Below, one piece after another: positions 11,771-23,300 of a stretch of 64,000 nucleotides of DNA. Position numbers and translations under genes: made by a program. The DNA is taken from assembly GCF_038502225.1 (NCBI RefSeq), contig NC_091307.1, positions 29,292,907-29,356,906 of the forward strand, given 5' to 3'. Under the pieces are notes generated by a model. That model searched no databases, had not been told where the DNA came from, and saw only the letters and a list, made by a program, of their open reading frames with translations. The stretch comes from Cherax quadricarinatus (taxonomy: Eukaryota > Arthropoda > Malacostraca > Decapoda > Parastacidae). Within the stretch, counting starts at the first letter, position 1. Every line of letters starts with the position of its first letter.

Positions 11771-12973
11771 TTAGCGAGGATTCGGTCTGGCACTTTCCCC
11801 ACTGGATGTGGTTCGTGGACAGGTCGCTGTTGAGGAGCAAGTACAGGTGTGGTACCATACTTTTTTGCTATCTGCTTGATGACACTCAAGAGCGAATTCT
11901 GCATAATGTATTTCATACATATCGAAGGCATTGAGACTGCAATGTCTACAAGGTGGAAAAACACTCATGTACCACTTGTGACTCCTAGGCACACAGTCAA
12001 CAAACCCTATCACCATGTCACACTTGTCAACTAGTCGCATATTGTTCGTGTAGTCGATGACAGCAGCTGGTTTTACAAGATGTTCATTGGTGTCCCTGTT
12101 CACTTCATCTGTTTGTACCATCTCCTTTCTGTGGATGGTTGACAGCAATGTCACATCCCATTTGTCATGCCACATCAGTGTCATGATGTCATTGGCATGA
12201 AACACTTACCCTGCACCTTCACCACTGCCTCCACTGAACCTTTGCATATGTTTTTTATTTCTTTTCACTGTTCCACATATATCAGTTTTGTTCACATGTA
12301 GGAAATCAGCAAACATAGGGCTTGTATACCAGGTATCTGTGAACAATGTATGACCGTTGCCAAGGTATGGCCCCATCATCTTGCGAACAACATTACTGGA
12401 AATGCCCAACATCCGCCTGTCATCATCAAGTGCGTTTCTCCTGGTGTAGACAATGACGTCCAACACTATACCACTCTCACAGTCACACATAAACAGTTTT
12501 ATACTAAAGCAATTATGTTTGCTCAGTATACATTGTTTGAATGAGTCATCCCTTGAACAGAATCAAGGACTCGTCGACAACAATGTTCTTGAATAGATAA
12601 AAGTAGGCACTGAATTTCTGCTTCAGATACATAAACACTTCCTGGATTTTGTATGAAAGGTCATTTCTATTGAGCCTATTCCTGTCTGAGAAGTGCAACA
12701 TTCATAACAACAGAGTGAATCTGTTGCAGGGAAGGAGGTCACAGAAGAGGTGCCTGGCCGAGGTACTTGGCTGAGGGTCTGGTGTGGCCCCGCTGGCCAC
12801 CCTAGAGGTGATGGGCTGAAGGTCATCTGGCTAGCGTCAACATTTTCACCAATTACTTGATCATTAGTGGCCATATCGGTCTCAAATCCACTAAACTCAC
12901 ATCCTAAATCACTTTCCTCAAATAAGAGTGTGTTAATACAACAAGGCGTGAGTGAATCACGAGGGTTTGCCAT
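11771..12973 (-). pseudogene. piggyBac transposase, broken (PGBD-like)
   Basis: The gene reads from about 12973 down to 11771 on the minus strand in several frames. The N-terminal piece (12623-12973) is acidic and Ser/Pro-rich. The middle piece (12206-12490) has a DDE-core region: GIVLDVIVYTRR, MLGISSNVVRKMM and LFTDTWYTSPMFADFL, where the Asp of FTDTWYTS corresponds to the conserved piggyBac catalytic region. The C-terminal piece (11771-12205) has the diagnostic KPAAVIDYTNNMRLVDKCDM and KWYMSVFPPCRHCSLNAFDM. The N-terminal and middle blocks lie in different reading frames, with a break at about 12490-12620, so the protein cannot be made intact. The expected role was TTAA-specific cut-and-paste transposition. 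Confidence 0.85.
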
Positions 12974-13001
12974 GATGTTGACCCATGATGTTGATCCAAG
13001 A

Positions 13002-13185
13002 CTTTAAGGGTTAAGAATTAATCTAAGTTTGCCCGAAATGCCTAGCCATGCTACTAGATGTTCTAGTGGCCTCCTCTGTAATTAGTATTTTATTACATGT
13101 AAACCACACAATAACCAAAATCTGTAAACCCCGCACTGTAATCCTTATAGAGAATAAACTTTGATTTAATTTGATTTGATTTGAG
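13002..13185 (+). mobile_element. L2-like LINE 3' tail with (TTGAT)n
   Basis: Nearly identical to 44712-44876: AAGAATTAATCTAAGTTTGC, TAATCCTTATAGAGAATAAA, then a TTTGATTTGATTTG tail. It contains 3' UTR only and is inserted inside the piggyBac element. Confidence 0.82.
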
Positions 13186-13712
13186 GATGGAGCTTAAACT
13201 AACTGGTGCTACCATGCTGTACCGCAGGGTCCCGATTTTTTTCACATGGTGCACAGTGAGTGCGCAGACCCATTCTCTCATGTCTAGGATGCTCAGGCCT
13301 ATAGCGCCAAATTTGAAGGTACAAAAAATAAAACGTTGATCTACATTCGGAGCGCTAGTGGTAAGAACATAGATCTACATTTGGACAGTTAAGGGGTTAA
13401 AACTGTGGAAATCACAGTGCGCTCAGCATTCTGGACAGGAGTAAAATTAGCAAATAGAGTAAAACAATAAATATTCAAGATGTAGTATTAGTACATTAGT
13501 ATCAAATATTTTGTTGAACACACTAGGTCATTATACACAAGAATTAATTAAACAGAAGAAAATATTATGAATGGTCTAAGAACAAATATGTTGGTGTAAA
13601 ATTTTTTTAAACATTCTACATTATATCTAGTTAGTGAACATCTAAATTGACAATGTTGTAAAAATGCTGATTACGCTGCAGCAACATGATTTACACTATA
13701 GTAACAGCAATA

Positions 13713-15965
13713 CAGTGGACCCTCAGTTAACAATGCCATTGGATAGCGATAAAATCGGATACAGATACTTTCTGCACCAAAATATTGGCCTGGCTAACAA
13801 TAAAAAACTCAGTTAAGGGCATTTGTCCAAAATGTGTCTGCACGACCTGAGCCACTCCAGTGTGGCTAGTGTGCCATTGTTTACAAGCCACTGCGAACAA
13901 TTCCATGCAAACATGCGATACATTTTGTATTATTCCATTGTTTTTAGTGATTGTAACTGCTAAATAAGCCACCATGGGCCCAAAGAAAGCTTCTAGTGCC
14001 ACCCCTGTGGTGAAAAGGGTGAGAAATACTATCAAATTGAAGAAAGAGAATCGCAAAATACGAAAGTGGAGTGCGTGCATCCAAGCTGGCCAGGTTGTAT
14101 AACAAACCCAATCAACCATTGTTACTACCTTGACCAACAAAAAGGCAATCAAGGAAGCTGTTGTTGCAAAAGGTGCAAATCTGCTTACAAAACAGACATC
14201 GCAAATGCTCGAAGATGTGAAGAGACTGTTGTTGGTGTGGGTCAACGAGAAACAATTATTAGGAGATAGTGTTTCACTGTCAATTATATGTGAAAAGGCA
14301 AGGCAGGTGCATGATGATCTAATTAAGAAAATGCCTGGAACTAGTGCTGATGTTAGTGAATTTAAGGCCAGCAAAGGTTGGTTTGAGAGATTTAAGAATC
14401 ACAGTGGCATACACAGTGTGATAAGGCATGGTGAGGCTGCCAGTTCTGACAAAAAAGCGGCTGAAAAATGTGCAGGACTTTAAGGGGTACATAGAGGCTA
14501 AAAAATTAAAACCCCAACAAGTGTTCAATTGTGATGAAACAGGCTTGTTTTGGAAGAAAATGCCAAACAGGACCTACATTACTCAGGAGGAAAAGGCACT
14601 CCCAGGACACAAGCCTATGAAAGAGTTTGCTAGTGAATCACTCAAACTCCCAGTGTTTTCAAGAAAAACAGTGTCGACAAGCCTAATTTGTGTGTGATGT
14701 GGAGGGCAAACAGTAAGGCATGGGTCACTAGGGACATATTCCACGAAAAAATGCCTCCTGGAAAATAAATTGGAACTCAAGTGCCTCCTGGTATTAGACA
14801 ATGCTCCTGCTCATCCTCCAGACTTGCAGGAGTGAATTGTGGGGGACCTGAGTTTCATAAAAGTGAAGTTTTTTGCCTCCTACCACCACTCCTCTCCTCC
14901 AGCCCATGGACCAGCAGGCCATTTCAAATTTCAAAAAACTGTATACCAAAGCAGTGTTTCAAAAGTTCTTTGAAGTGACTTCAGACACTGAATTGACCCT
15001 AAGAGAGTTCTGGAAAGATCACTTCAGTATCCTCAGTTGCATAAACCTTATAGGTAAGGCTTGGAAGAGAGCGACTTGCAGGACTTTAAACTCTGCTTGG
15101 AGAAAATTGTGGCCACAATGTGTACAAGAGGGGGATTTTGAAGGGTTTGGGGCTAACCCTCAGGAGCCTATACCAGTTGGGGAAGTCCATGGGGTTGGAG
15201 GTTAGTGGCGAGAATGTGGAAGAGTTGGTGGAGGACGACGATGAAGAGCTAACCACCGATGAGCTGCAAGAGCATCTGCATCAGCAACAGACCACAGCTG
15301 AGGAAATTGCTTCAGAGGAGGGGGAAGAGAGATGGAGGAAGTTGCCTTCTTCAACGATTAAGGACATTTGTACAATGTGGACAAAGGTGCAAGCCTTTAT
15401 GGATGAACACCACCCTGACACAGCTGTTGCAAGCCGTGCTGGTGAATTTTACAATGACAATGTTGTGTCCCATTTTAGGGAAATCTTAAAGACACGCCAG
15501 AAACAGAGCTCCCTGGACAGATTTTTGTTGCGACAGGGGTCCAGTGACTGTCAAGCTGGTCCTACTGGCATTAAAAAAAAAAGAAGGGGGGTAGCCCCAG
15601 AAAAGGACTTGCTACCTAAAGTCCTTATGGAAGGGGATTCCCCTTTCAAACAATAATACACCTTCATCCTCTCCCTTCCCCCCCGTCTCATCACTCATCA
15701 ATAAGTCTTCAATAAAGGCAAGTGTCATTTTATGAATTATTAATGTACATTAATAAATATTTATTCTGCATGTCTCATTGTTTTCTGTGTAGGAAAATAT
15801 ATATTTCATGTGAAAAAATAATTTTTTTTAATACTTTTGGGTATCTGAAATGGGTTAATTGGATTTCCATTATTTCCTATGAAGAAAATTAATTCAGATA
15901 ACGATAAAATTGCTTAAGGACAAGCTCTCTGGAACGGATTAATATCATTAACTGAGGGTCGACTG
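13713..15965 (+). mobile_element. pogo/Tigger-like DNA transposon, near complete
   Basis: The terminal repeats CAGTGGACCCTCAGTTAACA and CATTAACTGAGGGTCGACTG are inverted, with TA at 13711-13712 and 15966-15967. The 2.25 kb element carries one transposase reading region on the plus strand. It lies in the prominin-like intron, antisense to the host gene. It is the least interrupted Tigger copy here and serves as reference for copies at 24379, 43348, 47987 and 53880. Confidence 0.9.
13972..15655 (+). pseudogene. Tigger/Jerky-type transposase, frameshifted
   Basis: Starts at an ATG in ACCATGGGCCC (MGPKKASSATPVVKRVRNT). The frames then break repeatedly: the N-terminal helix-turn-helix ends near 14104; the CENP-B-type DNA-binding part runs 14130-14480 (VNEKQLLGDSV, IICEKARQ, GWFERFKNHSGIHS). 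The DDE core is in a third frame, with FNCDETGLFWKKMPNRTY (first Asp), LLVLDNAPAHP near 14795 (second Asp) and LLQPMDQQAISNFKKLYTKA at 14890-14960 (third Asp). The C-terminal acidic part runs 15120-15655. All three catalytic Asp regions survive, but in several frames. Role of the intact family: TA-specific cut-and-paste transposition. Confidence 0.88.
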
Positions 15966-16836
15966 TACAAATCTAGAAGTAACAGAGCTAAGAGATGCAA
16001 GTTTAAGTCTAACACAGTGGCAGGGATTAAGGTGTTAAGTTACAGTATACCAAGTATTGCTATATTCTTATTTGCAAGTAAATACATGTGTAAAAATCAT
16101 TATATACAATATTCATTATATAATTTTGAATTTTCTCTTATGTTTTAGTTTTTAACTTGCTCATTCAAACCATTATGTTTTATATACCCTTTGAATTCTT
16201 GAAATCAGATCAAGTTGCATTCATAACAGTTTGCTATTTAATGCTCTAGGTCATGCTGCATTAATCTGGTTAATAAGCCATTATATCTATTTAGGACAAC
16301 TTTTCAAAAAAACACTGTACAACTGATTGAAAAATTATACTACTAAGTAACAGCTGGATTATGACAAACCATGCAATGCCTTTTTAGCTAAGTCTTGTTT
16401 TTATGTCTGCTCAAAATGCTGTGCATAACTATAGACTTTTTTAATAAGTATACTAAATACAAACTCATTCACTGTAATACTCACGTGCATTTGAAAAATT
16501 ATTAATTATTACTATACAGAATGATTACTATTAACACAGTATTACAAAATCCTTAAAAAAAATCAATGAAAGAAAAATGCTGAGGGTTTCTAAACATGTC
16601 CACAGACATGAAATAAACAGCTGCTGTATGAATGATTACCCAATCTTATGCCATTCAAAACACTCCTCCACTCTTCAAAAATTTAAACTTAGCCAATATA
16701 CATATTTACTCATAATACAGGACAATCAATTCTGATATAAACCCTGCACTGAATTTCTTACTTGATAGCCACAACAGAACCCATTGGCATAACACAAGAA
16801 AGAAAAACAATATACGTATAATAAAAATTTACGTTT
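15966..16836. other. Intronic sequence, no gene seen
   Basis: AT-rich sequence between the Tigger and an L2-like fragment. I see no coding motif, terminal repeat or long tandem repeat. Confidence 0.55.
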
Positions 16837-17650
16837 AGGTTTAGTCTTCCCAAAATGCCTCGGCATGATAGTGGCCTTCTTTGTACTTAACAAATTAAAA
16901 TTCTAATCACACATTGTAAATACTGCAAATAAATAAATCTTTAAATTTATGAAAACCTCTGATATCTCTGTTCCAACTCAGTATATCTGTATAAAAAAAC
17001 TCAATGCATATAAAAAGCCCTAAAATCTGGAACTCTGTTTGAAGATTCCAAAGATTACCTATCTGCCAACTACTTAAAAACTACTGTTAAAGAGCACCTC
17101 CTTACCTTAATGTGATTTTGACAGCAATATACTATGTCAAACAAATCCTGAAACTGCTGTTTTCATCCAATTCAGTCACTGTTCTTTTTCCAGATTTGCT
17201 TCAACTCTCATATATCATTATATAGTCATGTATACTCTTATCATATTTTACATTGTAATTTAACTAGTACAGTACTACACACCCTGCTAAACTTAACAAT
17301 TACATGTACATCAAATGTGATTTTTATTAAGAATTAACCGAGTAAATTTTAATTATAGTAAAGGCTAATTTTTTGCCTGAGATGCTATGAATTCTATGGG
17401 CCTCCAGTTTATTGTATGTCCTGTGCAATAATACTTAAATTTAGATTAATATTTGCATCTGTATTTGACTAATATTTACAATAATGCCTACAAACATTAT
17501 AGCAAATTGTTTTAGTAAAACCTTCAACAAATTATTTTTGCAAAAAATTTCAGCAGAATTTGCAAGTTTATTTTAAGGCTGCCAGGAATGCTTTGCATAA
17601 CCATGGGCTTTCTATATCCACATGTCAATGTCCCCTCCTCTTGAATCAAT
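16837..17650 (+). mobile_element. L2-like LINE 3' fragments, degraded
   Basis: 16837-16935 resembles the L2-like 3' UTR end (CCCAAAATGCCTCGGCATGA, then a short AAAT-type tail). A second piece from about 16960 has the CTCAATGCATATAAAAAGCC block and WNS-type C-terminal codons, followed by 3' UTR to about 17650 with GCCAGGAATGCTTTGCATAA. Stops and indels are frequent. Confidence 0.6.
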
Positions 17651-18672
17651 TATAAACCATATGTAATGTGTTAATGAAGTCACAAAATGCTCTAAATTCA
17701 GGAAAAATTAGAGACTGAATAACAAGTGTACGTGTGAGCGAGCACAGACAAACTGATGCAGGTGGCCTACATCCCAGAAAACAATGAAAACAGACAGGTT
17801 TTGGACGTGGCCACTTTGACCCATACCAGACAAGTGTCAGTCATCAGGCTCAGCCAACTGGACACTATCACTCTAGGCAAAATCTGGAATTACTGAATTT
17901 TGTCTATTTTGTCTGATACTTCCAATGTTTGTCTGACCATTTTTTTCATCCAAAATTAACAAAGTCCATTAACAAGAGGTTTTACTCCAGTTTCCTAAAT
18001 ACATAACAACTAAACTAGTATGTGTGTTTGTAGTAATGTGTCCATATCTAAACAAATAATATTACATTAAAATAGATCCAGCCTATAAAGAGCATTTAAA
18101 ATCTCTGCAAAAGACTTCATTGAAAGACAATAAAATGGGAGATAAACTGATGGAAGTATAAAAAGAAACCAGATAGAGAAGCACTATTTGTAACCAACAC
18201 AGGAAACAAGGAGCCCACAATTTTCAATTAAGTACAAAAATACAGTTCTCTTAATATGGTAGTACAAATGGCAGTAATAGAGTTAAAGTGTGGTGGTAGA
18301 TGTGTACTGGTGGTGGTTGTGTAGTACAGTGGTTTGTAGATGTGTCATGTAGTGGTAACAGATGTATAGTGATGGCAGTACAGCAAATACTATAACAAGT
18401 GGAATTTTCATCAAACATTTATGATTCATTAATAAAAACAGACACCACAAGTAAAGGCCTACTGCAGGAATAAACAAGTACTGTAATTGTGAAGAGGAAA
18501 ATATACACAGTGACCATGCACAACTTATGAATTTGCCATAAAATTAAAATAATAATCTTACATGCAACACAGTTTTCATAAACACTGAAAGAAGTTGAAT
18601 ACAGAAGCAGCATTCTCATTATTTATCTACAAATTTAATTAATGTGGTTACATTACATGGTGTGCAGGTTAC
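17651..18672. other. Intronic sequence, no gene seen
   Basis: Includes a run of TGTAGTGGTA-type imperfect repeats near 18290-18370. No splice-bounded exon was found apart from the micro-exon at 18673. Confidence 0.5.
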
Positions 18673-18699
18673 CTGAGGCAAAACATCGGTCTCCAGATA
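18673..18699 (-). CDS. Prominin-like gene, 27-nt micro-exon
   Basis: Nine codons, YLETDVLPQ, between a strong acceptor (GGTTCCTTCCTCACAG) and a donor (CTCAG then GTAACC), in phase 0 at both ends. Joined to the exon at 1184 it gives YLETDVLPQ-LPNVESKLDEV. Joined to the upstream 36-nt exon it gives TTALRE-YLETDVLPQ. From memory the combined segment aligns without gaps to the stretch before the LPxV motif in the prominin extracellular loop. Small exons are known in prominin genes. No other exon is needed between this one and 1184. Confidence 0.55.
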
Positions 18700-19526
18700 C
18701 TGTGAGGAAGGAACCACACACGTTAGTACCATTGCCCTTATCAACCTCTAGTGGGTTACTCAACTTTTAGCTTATACATAAGAATACCTTAAGATTAATT
18801 AGAATTTAAATCCAACTCTTAAAGTACTGTACTTAATGTAGATTACGAATAATAATGCTCTTCTATCACATTTAGTATGGTATCCCAATATATCTCATAA
18901 TAAACAATGTTATGGAGAGAGAAATAAAAGGGGGCTATTCCCCATCTTTTATTTTTCCCCATTGGCCAGCCCCATTATTGGTTACTGGTTCCAGCAATCA
19001 CTGCCCCAGCTGCCCACTCTAAGGCCAAACCTCTTAAACTAGAAATATGCATGGCGTTACAAGAATAAAAGCTATTAAGGAATACAGAAGAAAGCAGAAA
19101 TGTGTCACCAATACAAGCAGACGTTTAAAATTTACAAAATATTTGATAAGTTTATAAGAAAAAAAAGGGCCTACATTCACCACCTGAGAGAAGTTTGTGA
19201 AATATATAATGTGCATTTTCAATTACATACATAAAATACTATAACTCCTTACAATGAAATAAGGCCACTTTAGAGTATTTAATGTCTTGTTCAAAACAGC
19301 TAAATTTTACTTTAAATAATTAAAAGCATATTAAACTCAGAGTTCTCAATTAAAGCTGTTTATATAGTGCTATACCGATTAATTATCTCCAAGTGTCAGC
19401 ATCAGGCACACAATTCCACCAAGATAAAGTTGGAATTTACCAGTATGCTGGATCAACATTTAAAAAAAAAAATGCTTACAGGTAGAAAAAAATTAATTGG
19501 TATGCAGTGTCATTATTTTTAGTTAC

Positions 19527-19562
19527 CTCCCTCAGTGCTGTGGTCTGCCAACCATGTACTGA
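19527..19562 (-). CDS. Prominin-like gene, 36-nt micro-exon
   Basis: Twelve codons, SVHGWQTTALRE, in phase 0 at both ends, between an acceptor with a ten-T tract (TTTTTTTTTTGCAG) and a donor (GGGAG then GTAACT). It is about 830 bp upstream of the 27-nt micro-exon on the same strand. The shared phase and spacing support one transcript. The next upstream exon was not identified; it may lie in the TE-rich part or outside the window. Confidence 0.5.
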
Positions 19563-20720
19563 CTGCAAAAAAAAAACTATAAAATGACCCAGCATTATCA
19601 TTACAACAAGTTGCATGTTGACATAACTAGCCATACTTTGTTACAGTACATTAGATCCTCCTTTAGTGCAATCTTCTTATGTGCATTTGAAGCAAGATTC
19701 ACGTATGGTGGTTAGGCCACTTAACCTTTCATACTGCTCTTTTCCTGTCTACCCATAACCTTTCCATTGCTCTATCCTACCCATTCTTGCTGTCATCAAG
19801 CTCATGGCCTAAGGGGAAAAAAGGATGGGGAGAGGGGAACCCACTGTATGTTAACTTCGGATTTTAATACAAGTCTTGTGTTAGTCCCCCCTGCCCCACT
19901 GTGCAATTTCATCTAAAATCTGGCAATTAGGAGAGTTGTGGGAGGTTGCACTGCAGCAGAGGTCTAAAGATAAGGGGTCTAAGAAGGAGGGATAAAGAAC
20001 ATAAAGACATCAAGGTTTTGGTCGTATGGGGGGGGATAGAAGTTAGGGAAATAGATGGGAATAAGTGAGTGGGAGACAGGAAGGGAGCAATCTAAAACCA
20101 GGTGCTGTGTGGTAGAGGTACAGTGGAGGCTACTCCAGCTAACCTCACTACACACTACTGGTAAACTTCACTCTCACTCACTCCCACCCACCTTCTACAC
20201 TCACTTTCAAATAATAAAATATAAATAATAAGAATAAAGATAAATATAATAATGATAAGAAACAAAAGGGATAGTGAATATATTATTTCACTCATATACA
20301 CTCTACTAATTCTTGTACAATATGTTTGGGGAAAGGAGGAGGAGGATTTCATATTGAAATCAGTGTGAATGGTACCCAAGTTACTGAAACAAGTAATACA
20401 ATTTAGCCGAGGAAACAAATAGTATAAACTTACAATATATAGTAGGTAGGACAATTCACCTCTAGGAATTCAATCAGCCACTAGCTTTACACAAAGAATA
20501 GACTTGTCCACCAGAGTCAGAATTCCAAGAAACAAACACCCTCACCTAATTTAAGGATATTTTCTTACTTGAACAAAAGACCTGAGAAACCAGTACGCAG
20601 GTGTCCTCTCTTGGGAATTGTTATAGTTTTAACACCTCCATAATATGGCCAGGGTGTGGCAAATTATCACTGGCTAGTCAAACCCTACTGTGACCTGGTA
20701 TGTGAAACAAACTCCTGCAT
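19563..20720. other. Intronic or flanking sequence, no gene seen
   Basis: Mixed AT-rich sequence with a G-rich patch near 19990-20110. No transposon ends or coding motifs were recognised. Confidence 0.5.
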
Positions 20721-20724
20721 CACA

Positions 20725-22978
20725 TTTTCAAGGAGGCTAGAGGAAAAAGGAGGCTAGAGAAAAGGGGGACAGAGAGAAAAGAGGGGGTGAGAGGAAAGAG
20801 GGGGCTAGAGAAAAGAGGGGGGCTAGAGAAAAGAGGGGGGCTAGAGAAAAGAGGGGGGCTAGAGAAAAGAGGGGGCTAGAGAAAAGAGGGGGGCTAGAGA
20901 AAAGAGGGGGGCTAGAGAAAAGAGGGCCCTAGAGAAAAGAGGAGGGCTAGAGAAAAGAGGAGGGCTAGAGAAAAGAGGAGGGCTAGAGAAAAGAGGGGGG
21001 CTGGAGGAAAGGCGGGGCTAGAGGAAAGAAGGCTAAAGGAAAGGGGGGCTAAAGGAAAGGGGGGCTAAAGGAAAGGGGGGCTAAAGGAAAGGGGGGCTAA
21101 AGGAAAGGGGGGCTAAAGGAAAGGGGGGCTAAAGAAAAGGGGGGCTAAAGAAAAGGGGGGCTAAAGGAAAGGGGGGCTAAAGGAAAGGGGGGCTAAAGGA
21201 AAGGGGGGCTAAAGGAAAGGGGGGCTAAAGGAAAGGGGGGCTAAAGGAAAGGGGGGCTAAAGGAAAGGGGGGCTAAAGGAAAGGGGGGCTAGAGGAAAGG
21301 GGGGGCCTAGAGAAAAGGGGTTTAAGGAAGGTCTAGATGGAAAGAAGTCTGGGGGGAAAAGAAGTCTGGGGGGAAAAGAAGTCTGGGGGGAAAAGAAGTC
21401 TGGGGGGAAAAAGAAGTCTGGGGGGAAAAAGAAGTCTGGGGGGAAAAAGAAGTCTGGGGGGAAAAGAAGTCTGGGGGGAAAAAGAAGTCTGGGGGGGAAA
21501 AAGAAGTCTGGGGGGAAAAAGAAGTCTGGGGGGAAAAGAAGTCTGGGGGGAAAAGAAGTCTGGGGGGAAAAGAAGTCTGGGGGGAAAAGAAGTCTGGGGG
21601 AAAAAGAAGTCTGGGGGGAAAAGAAGTCTGGGGGGAAAAGAAGTCTGGGGGGAAAAGAGGGAAAAGAAGTCTGGGTTAAAAAAAAAAAGTCTGGGTTAAA
21701 GAAAGTCTGGGGGAAAAGAAAGTCTGGGGGAAAAGAAAGTCTGGGGGAAAAGAAAGTCTGGGGGAAAAAGTCTGGGGGAAAAGAAGTCTGGGGGAAAAGA
21801 AGTCTGGGGGAAAAGAAGTCTGGGGGGAAAAGAAGTCTGGGGGGAAAAGAAGTCTGGGGGGAAAAGAAGTCTGGGGGGAAAAGAAGTCTGGGGGGAAAAG
21901 AAGTCTGGGGGGAAAAGAAGTCTGGGGGGAAAAGAAGTCTGGGGGGAAAAGAAGTCTGGGGGGAAAAGAAGTCTGGGGGGAAAAGAAGTCTGGGGGGAAA
22001 AGAAGTCTGGGGGGAAAAGAAGTCTGGGGGGAAAAGAAGTCTGGGGAGAAAAGAAGTCTGGGGGGAAAAGAAGTCTGGGGGGAAAAGAAGTCTGGGGGGA
22101 AAAGAAGTCTGGGGGGAAAAGAAGTCTGGGGGGAAAAGAAGGGGGGAAAAGAAGTCTGGGGGGAAAAGAAGTCTGGGGGGAAAAGAGGGAAAAGAAGTCT
22201 GGGTTAAAAAAAAAAGTCTGGGTTAAAGAAAGTCTGGGTTAAAGAAAGTCTGGGGGAAAAGAAAGTCTGGGGGAAAAGAAAGTCTGGGGGAAAAGAAAGT
22301 CTGGGGGAAAAGAAAGTCTGGGGGAAAAGAAAGTCTGGGGGAAAAGAAAGTCTGGGGGAAAAGAAAGTCTGGGGGGAAAAGAAAGTCTGGGGGGAAAGAA
22401 AGTCTGGGGGAAAAGAAAGTCTGGGGGAAAAGAAAGTCTGCAGGAAAGTAAGTCTGCAGGAAAGAAAGTCAGGGGAAAAAAGCCAGGGAGAGAAAGTCTG
22501 GGGTAAAGAAAGTCTGGGGTAAAGAAAGTCTGGAGGAAAGGAAGTCTGGGGGGAAAGAAAGTCGGGGGAGGGAAAGGAAGTCAAAGGGGGGGAAGTCAGG
22601 GGGGAGGAAATGGGGGGGGGTGGAGGAAGTCGGGGGAAAGGAAGTCCGGGGAAAGGAAGTCCAGGGAAAGGAAGTCCAGGGAAAGGAAGTCCGGGGAAAG
22701 GAAGTCCGGGGAAAGGAAGTCCGGGGAAAGGAAGTCCGGGGAAAGGAAGTCCGGGGAAAGGAAGTCCGGGGAAAGGAAGTCCGGGGAAAGGAAGTCCGGG
22801 GAAAGGAAGTCCGGGGAAAGGAAGTCCGGGGAAAGGAAGTCCGGGGAAAGGAAGTCCGGGGAAAGGAAGTCCAGGGAAAGGAAGTCCGGGGAAAGGAAGT
22901 CCAGGGAAAGGAAGTCTGGGGAAAGGAAGTCCGGGGAAAGGAAGTCCGGGGAAAGGAAGTCCGGGGAAAGGAGGTCCG
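20725..22978. repeat. 2.2 kb polypurine minisatellite in three blocks
   Basis: The plus strand is almost pure purine apart from a CT or TC in each unit. Block 1 (about 20730-21330) repeats GGGGGGCTAGAGAAAAGA and then GGGGGGCTAAAGGAAA (16 bp). Block 2 (about 21340-22560) repeats AAGTCTGGGGGGAAAAG (17 bp). Block 3 (about 22620-22975) repeats GAAAGGAAGTCCGGG (15 bp). The blocks look like successive expansions of one motif. All long open frames across it on both strands are repeat artefacts. G5-6 runs every 15-18 bp suit G-quadruplex or triplex structure. Confidence 0.95.
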
Positions 22979-22980
22979 GT

Positions 22981-23110
22981 AGACTGTCACATACCTTCCA
23001 CCCGGGTAGATTTGTTTGTGACTTGATAAAGCCCACTGTGTGGGTGAAACGTTGTCAATAAAGAATCACATTATACTGCATATGTGTTTATATTTCCATT
23101 GTGTCAGTAT
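22981..23110 (+). repeat. Stem-loop repeat motif, copy 1 (CCCAC/GTGGG stem)
   Basis: The core is TTGATAAAG at 23023, a hairpin CCCAC-TGT-GTGGG (23032-23044), then GAAACGTTGTCAATAAA. TGAC just before the core can pair with GTCA just after it. Flanks share CACATTATACTGCATATGTG-like sequence with the inverted copy at 42740-42850. It borders the polypurine minisatellite. Confidence 0.7.
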
Positions 23111-23111
23111 T

Positions 23112-23270
23112 TTATACCATTTATTTCCACCATCCTTTACACTTAATTTCTTAGGGCCCATGCTTAGAAAAATGAAATTTGACCGAATGACTGTCAAAAA
23201 TGTAAAAACCATGAGAGAAATGCTCCCACAGCGAGGTAAACAGTGCACTGAGTTGGTGGCGCTCATTATT
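23112..23270 (-). pseudogene. Tigger transposase N-terminal remnant
   Basis: On the minus strand GGGCCCTAAGAAATTAAGTG encodes MGPKKLSVK, the Tigger start, but with ATGC in place of the usual ACC context. It is preceded by the family leader GACAGTCATTCGGTCAAATT. The frame ends at once in non-homologous sequence. Compare 23898 and 35664 on the plus strand. Confidence 0.6.
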
Positions 23271-23300
23271 ATAATAACAACAATAATAATTATTATTATT

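Larger units (their letters stand above)
10699..13400 (-). mobile_element. piggyBac element, M family, transposase-bearing but decayed
   Basis: The ends are CCCCTTAATTGTCCAAATG after an ATAA-mutated target at 10699, and CATTTGGACAGTTAAGGGG before TTAA at 13397. Both carry GTAGATCTAC subterminal palindromes. The minus-strand interior encodes piggyBac transposase pieces. An L2-like LINE 3' end is nested at about 13002-13185, between the element's own 5' end and the gene. At 2.7 kb it has the size of an autonomous piggyBac plus the insertion. It is the probable parent type for the 5605 and 7957 MITEs. Confidence 0.85.

Noticed and set aside
13727..14374. Minus-strand frame of 215 codons with hydrophobic stretches
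   Set aside because: Antisense of the Tigger leader and N-terminal region; similar shadows occur opposite other Tigger copies.
20545..20620. Possible minus-strand exon after GTTTCTCAG
   Set aside because: The two available donors give either an in-frame stop or a 13-nt exon with incompatible phase; no family similarity.
22204..23036. Open frames on both strands with FPRTS, SPDFL or GKGSP repeats
   Set aside because: Frame translations of the polypurine minisatellite.
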